Positions 24,301 through 33,200 of a stretch of 37,638 nt of DNA are shown here, in pieces. This DNA comes from an uncultured Saprospiraceae bacterium. GTDB lineage: Bacteria; Bacteroidota; Bacteroidia; Chitinophagales; Saprospiraceae. The position numbers and the translations under genes were made by a program. Position 1 is the first letter of the stretch, and every line of letters begins with the position of its first letter. The stretch spans positions 1 through 37,638 of the forward strand of contig CALLVC010000156.1 in NCBI GenBank assembly GCA_938010785.1. Direction: 5' to 3'. Below the pieces are notes generated by a model that ran no database searches, was not told the DNA's origin, and saw nothing but the letters and a program-made list of their open reading frames with translations.

Positions 24301-26991
24301 CCAGAACAACCAATTTTCAAGCTAAAATTGCTACCTGAAAAGGAGGAAGAAAAGTTATTAACAACTTGGAATCAAACAAATGTGGATAACTTTCCTAAAG
24401 CATGTATTTATAAACTTTTTCATCAGCAAATTCAAAAGACGCCAAAAAATATAGCCTTAGTAGCTGATAGTCAGTTATTTACTTATGAGGCGTTAGAGAA
24501 AAAGGTTTGCAATTTAGCGGGTTATTTACAGCAAAAAGGAGTTAAAAGAGGTAAGAAGGTTGGTATTTACTTAGAACGCTCTGCTGAAATGTTGATAAGT
24601 TTGCTCGCTACTTTAAAACTGGGTGCTATTTATATTCCACTTGACCCAATTAATCCTATAGAACGATTGCAAGTTATTTTAGAAGATGTGGAAGCGGAAT
24701 TTTTAATTAGTCATTTTCCATTAAAAAATAGATTGCCTAACTTTTCTGGTCAAACAATTTTTTATGAAGATAGTCGGCATAATACTTTTCAAGCAATCAT
24801 TCAAAACGGCTCAACTCCAAGAGTTGACGACTTAGCATACATTATTTATACTTCTGGCTCAACGGGAAAACCCAAAGGTATTGCTATTCCTCATTATGCG
24901 GTAGTAGACCATCATTATGCGATTATTAATCAATTTGGAGTCACCCAAATAGATAAAATATTGGGCGTTGCGTCTATCGCTTTTGACCCATCTGTTCAGG
25001 ACTTTTTTATGCCATTGTTTGTAGGCGCTCAAGTTATTATTGCCGATAAAGAGGCGGTAAAAGATGGATTTTTATTAAAAGCATTAATAGAAAAATATCA
25101 GCCAACTTTAATGCAAGCCACCCCTTCTACTTGGCAAATGTTGTTGCTATCTGGTTGGAAAAACAGTCCCCAATTAAAAGCACTTTCTGGTGGAGAAGGT
25201 TTGTCAAAAGAATTAGCTAAAAATTTATTAGCTAACACCAAAGAAGTGTGGAATATTTATGGTCCTTCTGAGACGACTATTTGGTCAACAGCTAAACAAA
25301 TTCATCCAGATTTAATAGATGATTTAAGCTTTAGCTATTTGCCTGTTGGCAAACCTATTAGTAATGTCAAAATTTATATTTTGGATAGTCAACAACTACC
25401 TGTTCCCATTGGTGTAGGTGGTGAAATTTATATTGCTGGAATTGGTATTGCTCCCCAAGGATATTATAAATTAAACGAGTTAACTGCTAAAACTTTTATA
25501 CCTAATCCATTTTCAAAAGAAGGGGATTATCAAGTGTTGTATAGAACAGGCGATAGAGGTCGATATTTGCCTAATGGAGATATTGAATATCTAAATCGAG
25601 GGGATAAGCAGGTTAAAATTCGAGGCTATCGAATAGAATTGGGTGATATTGAAACAACTATTGGGCAGTTCGATGGTGTTTCGGAAAATAGGGTTATCGT
25701 TAGGGAAGACCAACCGAATGATAGAAGATTGGCAGCCTATATTGTGCCGCAGGACAATCAGAACTTTTCTATGGAAGACTTGAAAAAATTCTTAGAAGCT
25801 CGGTTGCCTGCATATATGATACCTGCTGCTTTTGTAGTAATGGAGCAGTTTCCGCTGACTGTTTCTAAAAAAGTAGACCGAAGTAAATTACCTATTCCAG
25901 AATGGACTAAAGCAGTTAAAAAAGAAGCTTTTGTTTCGCCTATTTCTCCTACTGAAAAAATACTAGTGAACATATGGAGTGAACTTTTAAGTATTCCTAA
26001 AATAAGTGTTTACGATGACTTTTTTGAATTGGGAGGACATTCCTTGATTGCGGTTAGCATGATGGCGAAGATTGAACAAACTATCGGCAGAAAAGTACCT
26101 TTGGCTTCTCTATTGAAAAATTCCACAATTCGTCAATTAGCGCAACTTTTGGATGAGAGAGAAGAAGGTCTTTTTGAAGGTTCTTTAGTACCGATTAAAA
26201 CGACTGGTAATAAACCACCGCTTTATTTAATTCATGGCGGAGGTTTACATGTTTTAATGTTTCAAACCTTGGCGGCCAATATGGATGCTGAACAACCTAT
26301 TTATGCGCTACAAGCCAAAGGCTTAAATGGAGAAGGAGAACCATTAAGTCGTATTGAAGATATGGCTGCCCATTATATTAAGGAGATTGAACGGTTAAAC
26401 CCAAATCAACCTTATGCTTTAGCAGGGTATTCTTTTGGTGGATTGATTGCTTTTGAAATGGCAAAGCAACTAAAGGCGGCTAATAAAGAAGTCTTAATGC
26501 TTAGTGTCTTTGATACGGTTATCAAATCAGAATTAACACATTTCGAGAGCTCTTTTGCAGAGAAAATTTCTACTATTGGCAAAAAGGTAGCTTGGAATTT
26601 GAAAGATCTAGTTAAGCATCCTGTAGATAATATAAGTTATCGAAAATATGTTTATCAACGAAGGCTCAATAATTGGAAATATAAGGTGCTGAAAGATGAA
26701 AAATCTATTAACCTAGAAAAGGAAAATCCACTAGAATCTATCGTTAGTAAAAGTAACTTTGAAGCTTGGAATAATTATAAGATAACGCCTTATGACGGAC
26801 ACTTATATTTGTTTAGAGCTAAAGAACAACGGTTTTTTATTGAAGACCAGAAATTTCTAGGTTGGAAACCATTTATTATGGGAAAAATTCATACCTTAGA
26901 TGTTCCTGGAGACCACCTTAGCTTATTCAATCCCCCCAACGGTGTAACATTTGCCAAAATTCTTCAAGAGTTGTTGAATAAGATTAAATAA
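15379..26991 (+). CDS. Hybrid NRPS-PKS megasynthase: A-PCP-ST-KS-AT-ACP-AmT-C-A-PCP-TE
   Basis: The 3,870-residue protein is a whole assembly line in one chain. A1 at about 10-510 has TSGSTGKPKG at 165-174, YGPTE at 304-308 and Lys503. PCP1 is at 525-600 (Ser560). A sulfotransferase domain at about 645-934 has the PAPS loop PPRSGTSLL from 656 and TRHPLSTVTS ending at Ser790. KS at 971-1400 has Cys1143, His1279 and His1319. AT at 1485-1795 has GHSMGE (Ser1586) and His1686. ACP is at 1895-1965 (Ser1933). A class III PLP aminotransferase at about 2080-2530 has NTGSEA, Asp2333 and Lys2361. C at 2550-2980 has HHIIADG (His2684, His2685, Asp2689). A2 is at 3010-3505 and PCP2 at 3520-3590 (Ser3555). 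TE at 3610-3870 has Ser3685, Asp3712 and His3846. No KR, DH, ER, epimerase or methyltransferase is seen. The KS-AT-ACP-AmT-C order matches iturin/mycosubtilin and microcystin synthases, which make beta-amino acids. All catalytic residues look intact. The product is unknown. Confidence 0.95.
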   Translation: MLSKDETLFDAPSILPNIVEHYAGVSPHAVALIFDKQTLTYQELDRQSSILANYLQTKGVYRGDFVAIHLKRSLDLIISILAIQKAGGAYVPIDIAYPKDRVAFMIQDAQVKIVLTEKNYQDNIPTDESINTICLDAERTIILANNEAQFQTVNEPSDIAYMIYTSGSTGKPKGVMISHENVFNQLEGQQNIAPERIHKMLLTCSISFDVSVLTIYWTLYQGATLVIPHQDEEKDIAQLADTIEKEHISHILTLPSLHTLILEQAAPQKLQSLRLINVSGEVCPTSLTQKHAALLPNCQLYNLYGPTEATVNCTYFKIPKGFSETKVPIGIPIDNYDILILDKNLQEVEGAEVGEIYIGGSKNVVGKGYWNRPKLSEERFIKNPYAATKGGAILYKTGDLARWMPHGHIEFLGRADFQVKFNGYRIELGEIEAAIGHYEKIKEVVVLLKKQQQAQLVAYVTLHNGTRLNISEVRTFLAEKLPAYMLPSKLVVLDKIPLTPNGKFDRKALPNPPNDRPTLAQNYQAPQSELEEKLTYYWESILQINPIGRNDKFFELGGSSIQAAQFIGQLQTVLDTSIFVTTIFDNPTIASYAKMLEKDYPLEITKRFDASKISSIKERRTLTKEQILNFKKYIPTLSKFDGTSRKNPKAIFILAPPRSGTSLLSLMLAGHPDLIAFNELKLLGFNSLEERNAAYVGKFSLWQEGAIRAVMTLKNCTVEVARDIIDDFEKKGTTTKDFYYQLQQWAAPKIIVDKTPAYALDSQSLQKIIQDFEEPLFIHLTRHPLSTVTSFEKYHMEQVLYLKDHPYTSKELGELVWQESHQNIYDFLKEVPQAQQARVSYEDLVAQPELTIQALCTQLGLSFHPNLLKPYQNIDTKAIDGIHKDSRSMSDSNLLKFSTIQTEKAEEWKAILKNDFLASASWQLADKLGYEFPQEKLLNKFIEQDLDNKDEMNSLVSDKKSDTEQAFLNTSDIAIIGMSCRLPGANTLHEFWTNLVNGADVSETVTAADLIKVGLDPNLLNQSSYVAKKMSLDAIDCFDAPFFGYYPKEAELMDPQHRVLLEVAYAGLENAGYNPYKFDGKIGIFGGVARNAYFTDNIATHPDLLKSAGDYADTLGSEKTFAISRIAYKLNLRGPAVNVQTACSTSGTAIHLACQSLLSGDSDMVLVGGGRIQPNLNAGYEYIEGGPLSPDGTIRAFDVDAKGMVRGNGMVSIVLKKLDEAVADKDHIWGVIKSTAINNDGADKIGFTAPSVKGQATTISAALTKANLTANDIDYVEAHGTGTILGDPIEVEGLTKAYRQSTDKKQFCAIGSVKTAIGHLDAGSCLAGVIKTALALKYELLPPSLNFEKPNPQIDFANSPFYVNDKLQRWESGERIRRAGVSSFGLGGTNAHIILEEAPREVQVQVQNSSSRRVSQLCLLSAKSEIALVQQEANLAAFLERKREADLTDIGYTLSTGRPAFNFRNARLGEQMITNKPNGNLPLQAAPIVFLFPGGGAQYISMAKELYTTYPTVKSTIDFCIDFLKKDADLNIEKFLFPKENIDLVLLQKEIEQPTNALATLFTIEYALAKLWQHWGVQPSHLIGHSMGEYTAACIAGVFSVEDGLRLVTVRGRLFESLSVEGAMLSVPLSEKEIKPFLSEKTTISVINKPNNCVVSGTRESIDILQKKLVEENIEVARIHIKVAAHSPLIDPIIPQFKAFLETIDFKKPTIPIISNLNGDWAKAEEIISPQYWINHLRQTVRFSDGLTTIFQQENIALLEVGPGQTLATFARQHPAKKKHHFIYSSLRHPKESIPDVAFMLKSLGKMWCNGVDINWDNYYLHFSPSRTSLPTYPFERKRYWIERNTVGSRQEDSEQKMFNKMAVGSSNRQKMPEQLTLIQMEQEASLDESTISTISRKEHLINLIKDILFQLSGLEPEEMESDATFLELGFDSLFLTQAITKFNRKFKLTITFRQLFEEASTIETLAEFVDGELAEGTFMPKQVQPPTSLSAIGIGQAEGAATTGSLQTIINQQLHIMQQQIDLLKGGGQPISSITINSNNNDEIASSKLTSLPKQITEADKSKGFGPWKPIPKGVAELTEFQQDQLKDFIEKYNQKTAGSKKLSQEQRQYLSDPRSIQAFNKLWKDTIYQIAMTRSKGSKMWDVDGNEYIDFLMSFGIGLFGHTPDFVQTAVIDQMQKGTELAVLPPLAKEVAQLVCELTGMERATLVNTGSEAISAAIRAARTVTGKEKVAVFEGDYHGITDEMLVRGIQLKGRTKAVTIAPGIPDSAVKNVLVLYYDDPNLMEVIQDNADDLAAIIIEPFHTQTPHLQRKEVIEKVRAISTTEDIALIYDELVTGFRLTQSGAQGWYGIPADICAYGKIASGGLPIAMVAGQAKYLDAFDGGQWQYGDDSFPEAMVTFFGGTFVKHPVSLAAAKAVLEKIKNDGPQVQLNLNKKTKVFAERLAALFIETKAPLAIKSAASILAVKVIDDFPLSKLFFHMMRHKGVYMTERAGFLSTEHSEEDLEKVFIAYKSAIAEMFDRQFFIPWEGTDLNEIIDPAALGLAINPFETKEVPLTDGQEEIWIGHQFSEQAALAYNLATEIRLEGAFEIEKMQAAIQALVKRHEALRTTFSKDGLTQIIAPYAAIEIPYVDLLDKDSGTITLEQIHLLEAETPMDLFDGPLARFQIIRLESEVHLVIITVHHIIADGWSLGILSTDLGELYAKAIGKKHQHLNAPKQLSTYALESRKAKQSDDYVKSENYWAEQFSDDIPVLAFPTDRLRPPVKTYHSALEKIYFSTDIQQQIRKTAAKQGTTFYNFMFAAFQVFIHRLAQQETFTLGVVAAGQAIAGNQDLVGHSVSLLPLKMSVNAADNFSVHLKKVRGKILDAFDHQNYTLGALVKKLKLPRDTSRQPIISVLFNLDSDFSQLNFGDLKVTTKGVPRNYETFDIFINLKPTSEGIFFEWIYNTDLFEGDTIKRRLLEFETLLKEILAEPEQPIFKLKLLPEKEEEKLLTTWNQTNVDNFPKACIYKLFHQQIQKTPKNIALVADSQLFTYEALEKKVCNLAGYLQQKGVKRGKKVGIYLERSAEMLISLLATLKLGAIYIPLDPINPIERLQVILEDVEAEFLISHFPLKNRLPNFSGQTIFYEDSRHNTFQAIIQNGSTPRVDDLAYIIYTSGSTGKPKGIAIPHYAVVDHHYAIINQFGVTQIDKILGVASIAFDPSVQDFFMPLFVGAQVIIADKEAVKDGFLLKALIEKYQPTLMQATPSTWQMLLLSGWKNSPQLKALSGGEGLSKELAKNLLANTKEVWNIYGPSETTIWSTAKQIHPDLIDDLSFSYLPVGKPISNVKIYILDSQQLPVPIGVGGEIYIAGIGIAPQGYYKLNELTAKTFIPNPFSKEGDYQVLYRTGDRGRYLPNGDIEYLNRGDKQVKIRGYRIELGDIETTIGQFDGVSENRVIVREDQPNDRRLAAYIVPQDNQNFSMEDLKKFLEARLPAYMIPAAFVVMEQFPLTVSKKVDRSKLPIPEWTKAVKKEAFVSPISPTEKILVNIWSELLSIPKISVYDDFFELGGHSLIAVSMMAKIEQTIGRKVPLASLLKNSTIRQLAQLLDEREEGLFEGSLVPIKTTGNKPPLYLIHGGGLHVLMFQTLAANMDAEQPIYALQAKGLNGEGEPLSRIEDMAAHYIKEIERLNPNQPYALAGYSFGGLIAFEMAKQLKAANKEVLMLSVFDTVIKSELTHFESSFAEKISTIGKKVAWNLKDLVKHPVDNISYRKYVYQRRLNNWKYKVLKDEKSINLEKENPLESIVSKSNFEAWNNYKITPYDGHLYLFRAKEQRFFIEDQKFLGWKPFIMGKIHTLDVPGDHLSLFNPPNGVTFAKILQELLNKIK
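19581..19613. repeat. In-frame AAGTTC hexamer repeat in the KS-AT linker
   Basis: About five units of a 6-base AGTTCA motif, one slightly altered, encode VQVQVQNSSS just after the KS domain. A hexamer keeps the frame, so copy-number change would only alter linker length. Confidence 0.6.
20935..20995. repeat. GGCAGTA-type short iterated repeats in the AT-ACP linker
   Basis: Heptamer-like units (GGGCAGT, AGGCAGG, GGCAGTA, GGCAGTA, AGGCAGA) and two copies of GCAGAAAATG lie between the AT and ACP domains. They encode a polar, low-complexity linker (about residues 1853-1873). Such motifs are more usual between genes than within them. Confidence 0.5.
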
Positions 26992-27243
26992 TATCTCCTT
27001 TTAGTATAGCACACAATAAAGATTATTTAGTGAAATATTAGATACTACATCTATATTTAGAAAGAGCATTTTATTCGATAAAGCTCTTTAATCCCTCCTA
27101 CTGTGTCTTCCCAATTACCCATGTATTAGTAACACATTTTACCCCTTAAATACTATTCTGAAAATACAATGAATGATTATTCATGAGCTTTGCTTTTGAA
27201 TAATTTTCTAGTAAGACAAACCCCTCATACAAAAACAAAAAGT

Positions 27244-30200
27244 ATGAACAAGGCTTTTTTCGACATCGGAAAAACTTACCCCCTATTACTACTACTATTG
27301 GTTATCATTTTTTACAGTCCTAAACTTGTATTTGCACAACCAAATGGTTTTTCAGACGAGTTGGTTATTGATGGATGGTCACAAGCAGTAGGTGTTACAT
27401 TTGACGAGAACGGTCGAATGTACGTTTGGGAAAAAGGAGGTAAAGTTTGGGCCGTTGAAAATGGCGTTAAAACTTCTGAACCGCTGATTGATATAAGTGA
27501 AGAAGTCGGTAATTGGAGAGATTTTGGCTTGATTGGTTTTGCCTTAGACCCCAACTTTTTAAATAATGGATATATTTATCTTTGGTATGTTGTAGATAGG
27601 CATCATTTACTCAATTTTGGTACGCCAAATTATAATGCTAATGCTTCTAGTGAAAAGGAAGCGACGATTGCTAGACTTACCAGATATACTGCTAATTCTG
27701 CTAATAATTTCATGACTGCTGATTATAGCAGTAGAAAGATTTTAATTGGAGAATCGAAGTCTTCTGGCCCACCTATTTTACATGAATCGCATGGAGCTGG
27801 ACAAATTATTTTTGGTACGGATGGGACCTTAATGGTGACTGTAGGGGATGGTGCTAGTTATGCTAACCCTGTAGATGAAGGTTCTCATCCTGCTACTTAT
27901 TATCAACAGGCCCTGAATGATGGCATTATTACACCTGCTCAAAATATTGGCGCTTATCGTTGTCAATCTTTAAACAATCTAAGTGGTAAAATTCTTCGGA
28001 TTGACCCTGAGACAGGTAACGGTGTTCCTTCCAATCCTTACTTTCAATCTAATAATCCTCGTTCGCCTCAATCTAGAACCTGGAGTATTGGTATCAGAAA
28101 CCCCTACAGAATTGCTTTAAAACCAGAAACGGGTAGCCATAATGCGACTGATGGAAATCCCGGTACTTTTTTCTTCGGAGATGTTGGTTGGTCAACTTGG
28201 GAAGACCTAAATGTTGTGGAAAAAGCAGGACAAAATTTTGGCTGGCCAATTTATGAAGGTATTAATCAAAAAGCAGGTTATAATAATCCAATATACGCGA
28301 TTTCGGATGCCGAATATGTTCGACCAAAAGTAGATTGGAGACATGGCGCTGACCAAGCTAGAGCTTATGTTAATAATCAAATAACGAATATTGGAAATGG
28401 TATAGTCAGCGGTAAACAGTTTCGAGGAAATTCTTCTACTGGTGGTGTTTGGTATACAGGAGATGATTTTCCTGAGGGATATCGTAATACTTATTTTCAT
28501 GCAGATTATAGTGCAGGATGGATTCGCAATTTTGGATTTGACGATAATAATAATCCAACTTTTGTCAATGACTTCAAATTAAATGCCGGTGCAGTTGTAT
28601 TTCTAAATACCTCTCCAATTGAGGATGGACTTTATTATGTTCGTTATCCTAATCAAATCAGAAGAATTACCTATACGGGCAATTCTAATAAGCAACCGAT
28701 TGCTATTGTAGAAATGGATAGAAATTATGGTAGCAGCCCATTGACGGTTAAATTTGATGCTTCTCAATCTTTTGATCCTGAATTTAGTCCGCTTTCTTTC
28801 CTTTGGGATTTCGGTGGTAATGTGACAAGTACAAAGGCAAATCCAACTATTCTTTTTGAAGCTTCCTCAACAGCTCCTAAAACTTATCCTGTTAGATTAT
28901 CGGTTACAGATGAACAAGGCGCAACTACTGAAAAAATAATTCCAATTTCTTTAAATAATAGCCCACCTATCATTGTTTCCACCAGCATTGATAATACGAA
29001 TTCTTTTAGTGCAGATAACGGGGCCACTTTTAATTTAAACGCCATAGTTACAGATAACGAACACAATGGACAGTTAAAATATGAATGGCAAACGGCTCTT
29101 TTTCACAATGGACATAGCCACGCAGAACCTATTGATAATAATCCGTCTACGACTACGGCTTTATCTCCTATTGATTGTGACGGGTCTTCTTATTGGTTTC
29201 GGGTTACCTTAAAAGTAACAGACCCAGAAGGCCTTTTTACAACTTTTCAGAAAGATATTTTTCCTGATTGTCAAGGATTGCCACAGACTATTAACTATGC
29301 TCCAATTGCAGACCAGTCCATTACTGCAGGAGATATTGTTCTGAATGCAACAGCTACCTCGGGTTTGCCAGTTAGCATGTACTTATTAGAAGGGCCTGCT
29401 GTTATATTTGGTAATAAAATAGTGCCTAGCGGTTTTCCTGGTAAAGTGACTATTAGAGCAACTCAAGGAGGAAATGAAGTTTATCAACCTGCCAACCCGA
29501 TAGAAAGTAGTTTTAATATTGTATTACCTACAAATGCTTCTTGTAGAGCAGAAGGACTCATTTCTAGAGACATTTGGAATGGAGGAGGAAGAAACACTAT
29601 CAATGATATTCCTGTTAATGCAGCACCTAATGAGACAAATACTTTAACTAGTTTTGAAGTGACTCCCTTTACTGCCATTGATAATGCTCAACGGGTTAGA
29701 GGATTTATTTGTCCACCTGCTACAGGTCTTTATACCTTTTGGATAGCAAGCGATGATGATAGTCAGTTATGGTTAAGTACGAATGGAAATCCTAAAAATA
29801 GGCGACTCATTGCCAATGTCAAAGGAAATACGCAAGCTAATCAATGGAATAAATATGCGACTCAACAATCCGAGCCTATCTTTTTGGTTGCTGGAAATCA
29901 GTATTATATTGAAAGTTTAATGAATGGCGGAGGGCACCTATCTGCTGGCTGGAAAATGCCTGACAATTCCTTAGACCGACCTATTTCGGGCGAATATCTT
30001 TCTACTTATAAAGACAAACAAGAGCAAACTATTACTTTTTTTGGTATCCCTGATAAATTGACGAATGATCCTGCATTTACGGTAGGTGCTGTAGCAAATT
30101 CTGATTTGCCTGTAGATTTCTCTATTGTATCTGGTCCTGCAACAGTTTCTGGGACTACGGTTACCCTAACGGGGGCAGTGGGAACAGTGATTATTCGTGC

Positions 30201-33200
30201 TAAACAAAATGGAAATGACCAATTTTTGGCGGCATCGAGTGTAGAGCGAAGATTTGAGGTAATTGCTTTGCCGACTTTACCTAGTGTGACTATCACTAGT
30301 CCATCTAATAGAAGTAGTTTCACTGAGAATTCTATCAATGTTCAATATTTTTTATCAGGAAATTTAGTATTTCATGATGCCGATCATTTATTGGTAAGTT
30401 TAGATAATCAACCTACTGTTGATGTGCACACCCTTAGTGGAGTTTATGCTTTGAATAATTTAACTGAAGGAGAGCACACGCTAAAAATGCAACTGGCGGA
30501 TAGTAATCATCGCCCATTTGCTAATCCTGAGGCAACTGCTTTTATTAGTTTTTCAATTATTCCTTCGGAAAAAGAACAAACTATTAATTTTTTCCCAATT
30601 TCTGATAAACTAACTACCACTATTCCTTTTTCCATTAGTGCAAGTGCTACTTCAGGTTTGCCTGTAACACTCAGGGTAGCATCTGGACCAGCAAGTATGA
30701 GTGGGAATACGATTTCACTTAATGGAACAACAGGGATTGTGGTTATTGAAGCTAGTCAAAACGGGAACGAAGCTTATAAACCAGCTGAATCAGTTAGGCA
30801 ATCTTTTGTGGTGTCTGAACCTGCTATTGAGCGCTTAAGCCAAACTATCTCTTTTGACCCAATTTTTAATAAGTTTACTACAGACCCACCTTTTGAAGTA
30901 AATGTTAGTGCCTCTTCTGGCTTGCCGATTGATTTGATGATTGAGTCTGGACCGGCAACTGTAGAAGGAAAAAAAATTACCCTAACGGGCGTTCCTGGTA
31001 CGGTGGTTATTAGAGCTAATCAAGCCGGAAATACTCAATATAAAAGAGCAATTTCTTTTGGTCGTTCTTTTTCTGTGAGTGAAAAAATAAAACAAAATCA
31101 AACCATCTCTTTTCACCCGATTTTTAATAAAAAAGCCGACGATGCAGCTTTTTCTATTAGTGCATCTTCCTCATCTGGCTTACCAGTTAAATTTAGTATT
31201 TTATCAGGTCCAGCTTCCGTTAATGAAAGTACAGTAACCTTAAATGGTACAGCAGGTACGGTAATAATTAGGGCTAGTCAAGCAGGAAATGAAGATTATA
31301 ATGCTGCAGTTAATTATGATCGTTCTTTTATAGTTAATCCTGCGGATGTAGCTAAGATTAATCAATTAATCAATTTTTCTTCTATTTCCAGTAAATTGAC
31401 AACGAACTTACCCTTTTCCATTAGTGCATCTTCCTCATCTGGCTTACCAGTTAGTTTTAGTATTGTATCAGGTCCAGCGTCCATTAATGGAAGTACCGTG
31501 ACTTTAAATGGAACAGCAGGTACGGTAATAGTTAGAGCTAGCCAAAGTGGAAATAGTGAATATTTATCGGCTCCAAATGTTGACCGACCTTTTAATGTTG
31601 TTGTTCCAGAAGTGGAAGAAGTTAGCGACGATAATAGTCCTGCGGATTATTGTACGTTAAAAAGCCTTTTTCCTTGGCAGGAATGGATTGGACAAGTTAT
31701 TTTTGGAGACTTGAATAATACCTCTTCTAAAAATATTTATAAGTTATATGAAGAAGAAACTTTAGTTCAAAAAGGAGAAAGTTATTCATTAATAGTCAAA
31801 CCTGCTTTTAGCTGGACTCAATGGGATGAATATATAACTGTTTGGATTGATTATAATGGAGATGGAGATTTTAATGATACTGGAGAAAATATTATTTCAA
31901 CAGTTAGTGCAGCAGGACTTCCTCAACAAACTATAACAGGTATTTCGGTGGATGTGCTAATTCCTACAGATGCAGTGGTTGGGAAAACTAGAATGAGGGT
32001 AGCGATGCAAAGAGAAAGTGCTGCTGCTGCTTGTGGAACCGTCAATCAAGGGGAAGTAGAAGACTATATTTTAAATATTGTTGAAGGAAACACTACTCCT
32101 ATTTCAAATGAAAAACAAAATCAAACGATTAATTTCCCTACTATTCCAGACCAACTAACTTCGACTACCTCGATTACTTTAAATGCAGTAGCTTCTTCTG
32201 GATTACCTGTTTTGTATAGTATTCTTTCAGGGCCAGCAAGTGTGAATAATAATATACTTACTTTAACAAGGAACGAAGGAACAGTGGTTGTGAATGCACA
32301 GCAAAATGGAAATAATGAATTTTTTGCTGCTCAAACGATGAATCGTGCCTTTAGAGTAAGTGCCCCTTCCTTACTTGAAGATAACGAAGCCCCGACTATT
32401 GTAGATTATTGTACAGCGAAAGGTAATTTCCCTTGGCAGGAATGGATAAGTAATGTCTCTTTGGGCACAATTAACCATAATTCAGGTAAAGATGGTTATG
32501 GAGATTTTACTAACCAGCATACAACACTTAATAAGGGCGTTTCTTATGATATAAGTGTTAGCCCTGCGTTTAGTTGGACTCAATGGGATGAGTACATAAC
32601 TGTATGGATTGATTTTAATCAAAATGGGCGATTTGATGACATAGGGGAGGAAGTACTTTCAGGAATTAGCATAGCTGGCACTGCTCAGTCTATTCCTCAA
32701 ACAGTTTCTGGAACGATAACTATTCCTCAAACCGCCAAGGATGGTGAAACTCGTATGCGAGTAGCCATGCAACAAGGCTTGACTGCTAATGTTTGTGAAA
32801 ACTTTGAATTAGGAGAAGTAGAAGATTACACCATTAATATTGTAGGAAGTAATGTTGTAGGAAACGCTACAGGAAGGGCAAAGCAAATATTGACTTTTTC
32901 CGCTTACACAGATGCTAATCAAGAAGTAGAATTAGAATGGATTTCGAATGGTGATATGGAAGCAGATAATTATCAAATAGAGCGGTCAACAGATAACTTT
33001 AATTTTTATAAAATTAAAGATACTGCTCCTCAAAGTGGAACTGTTGATGCTAATTTTTATACGGATGTTGATGAGACGCCATTAAAAGGAACAACTTATT
33101 ATCGAATTAAGCAACTTAATAAAAATGGCTCCTTTAAATATTCTAATGCAGTAACAGTCGATAGGGCTTATGGTATAGAAGAATTTTATTTATTTCCGAA

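Noticed and set aside
27190-27243. TTG start for the giant secreted protein
   Set aside because: It would put 18 residues before the signal peptide that begins at the ATG at 27244.
30019-32360. CRISPR-like periodic repeats
   Set aside because: The period comes from protein Ig-like domains in one frame. The spacing is about 260 bases and the copies are diverged, so this is not a CRISPR array.
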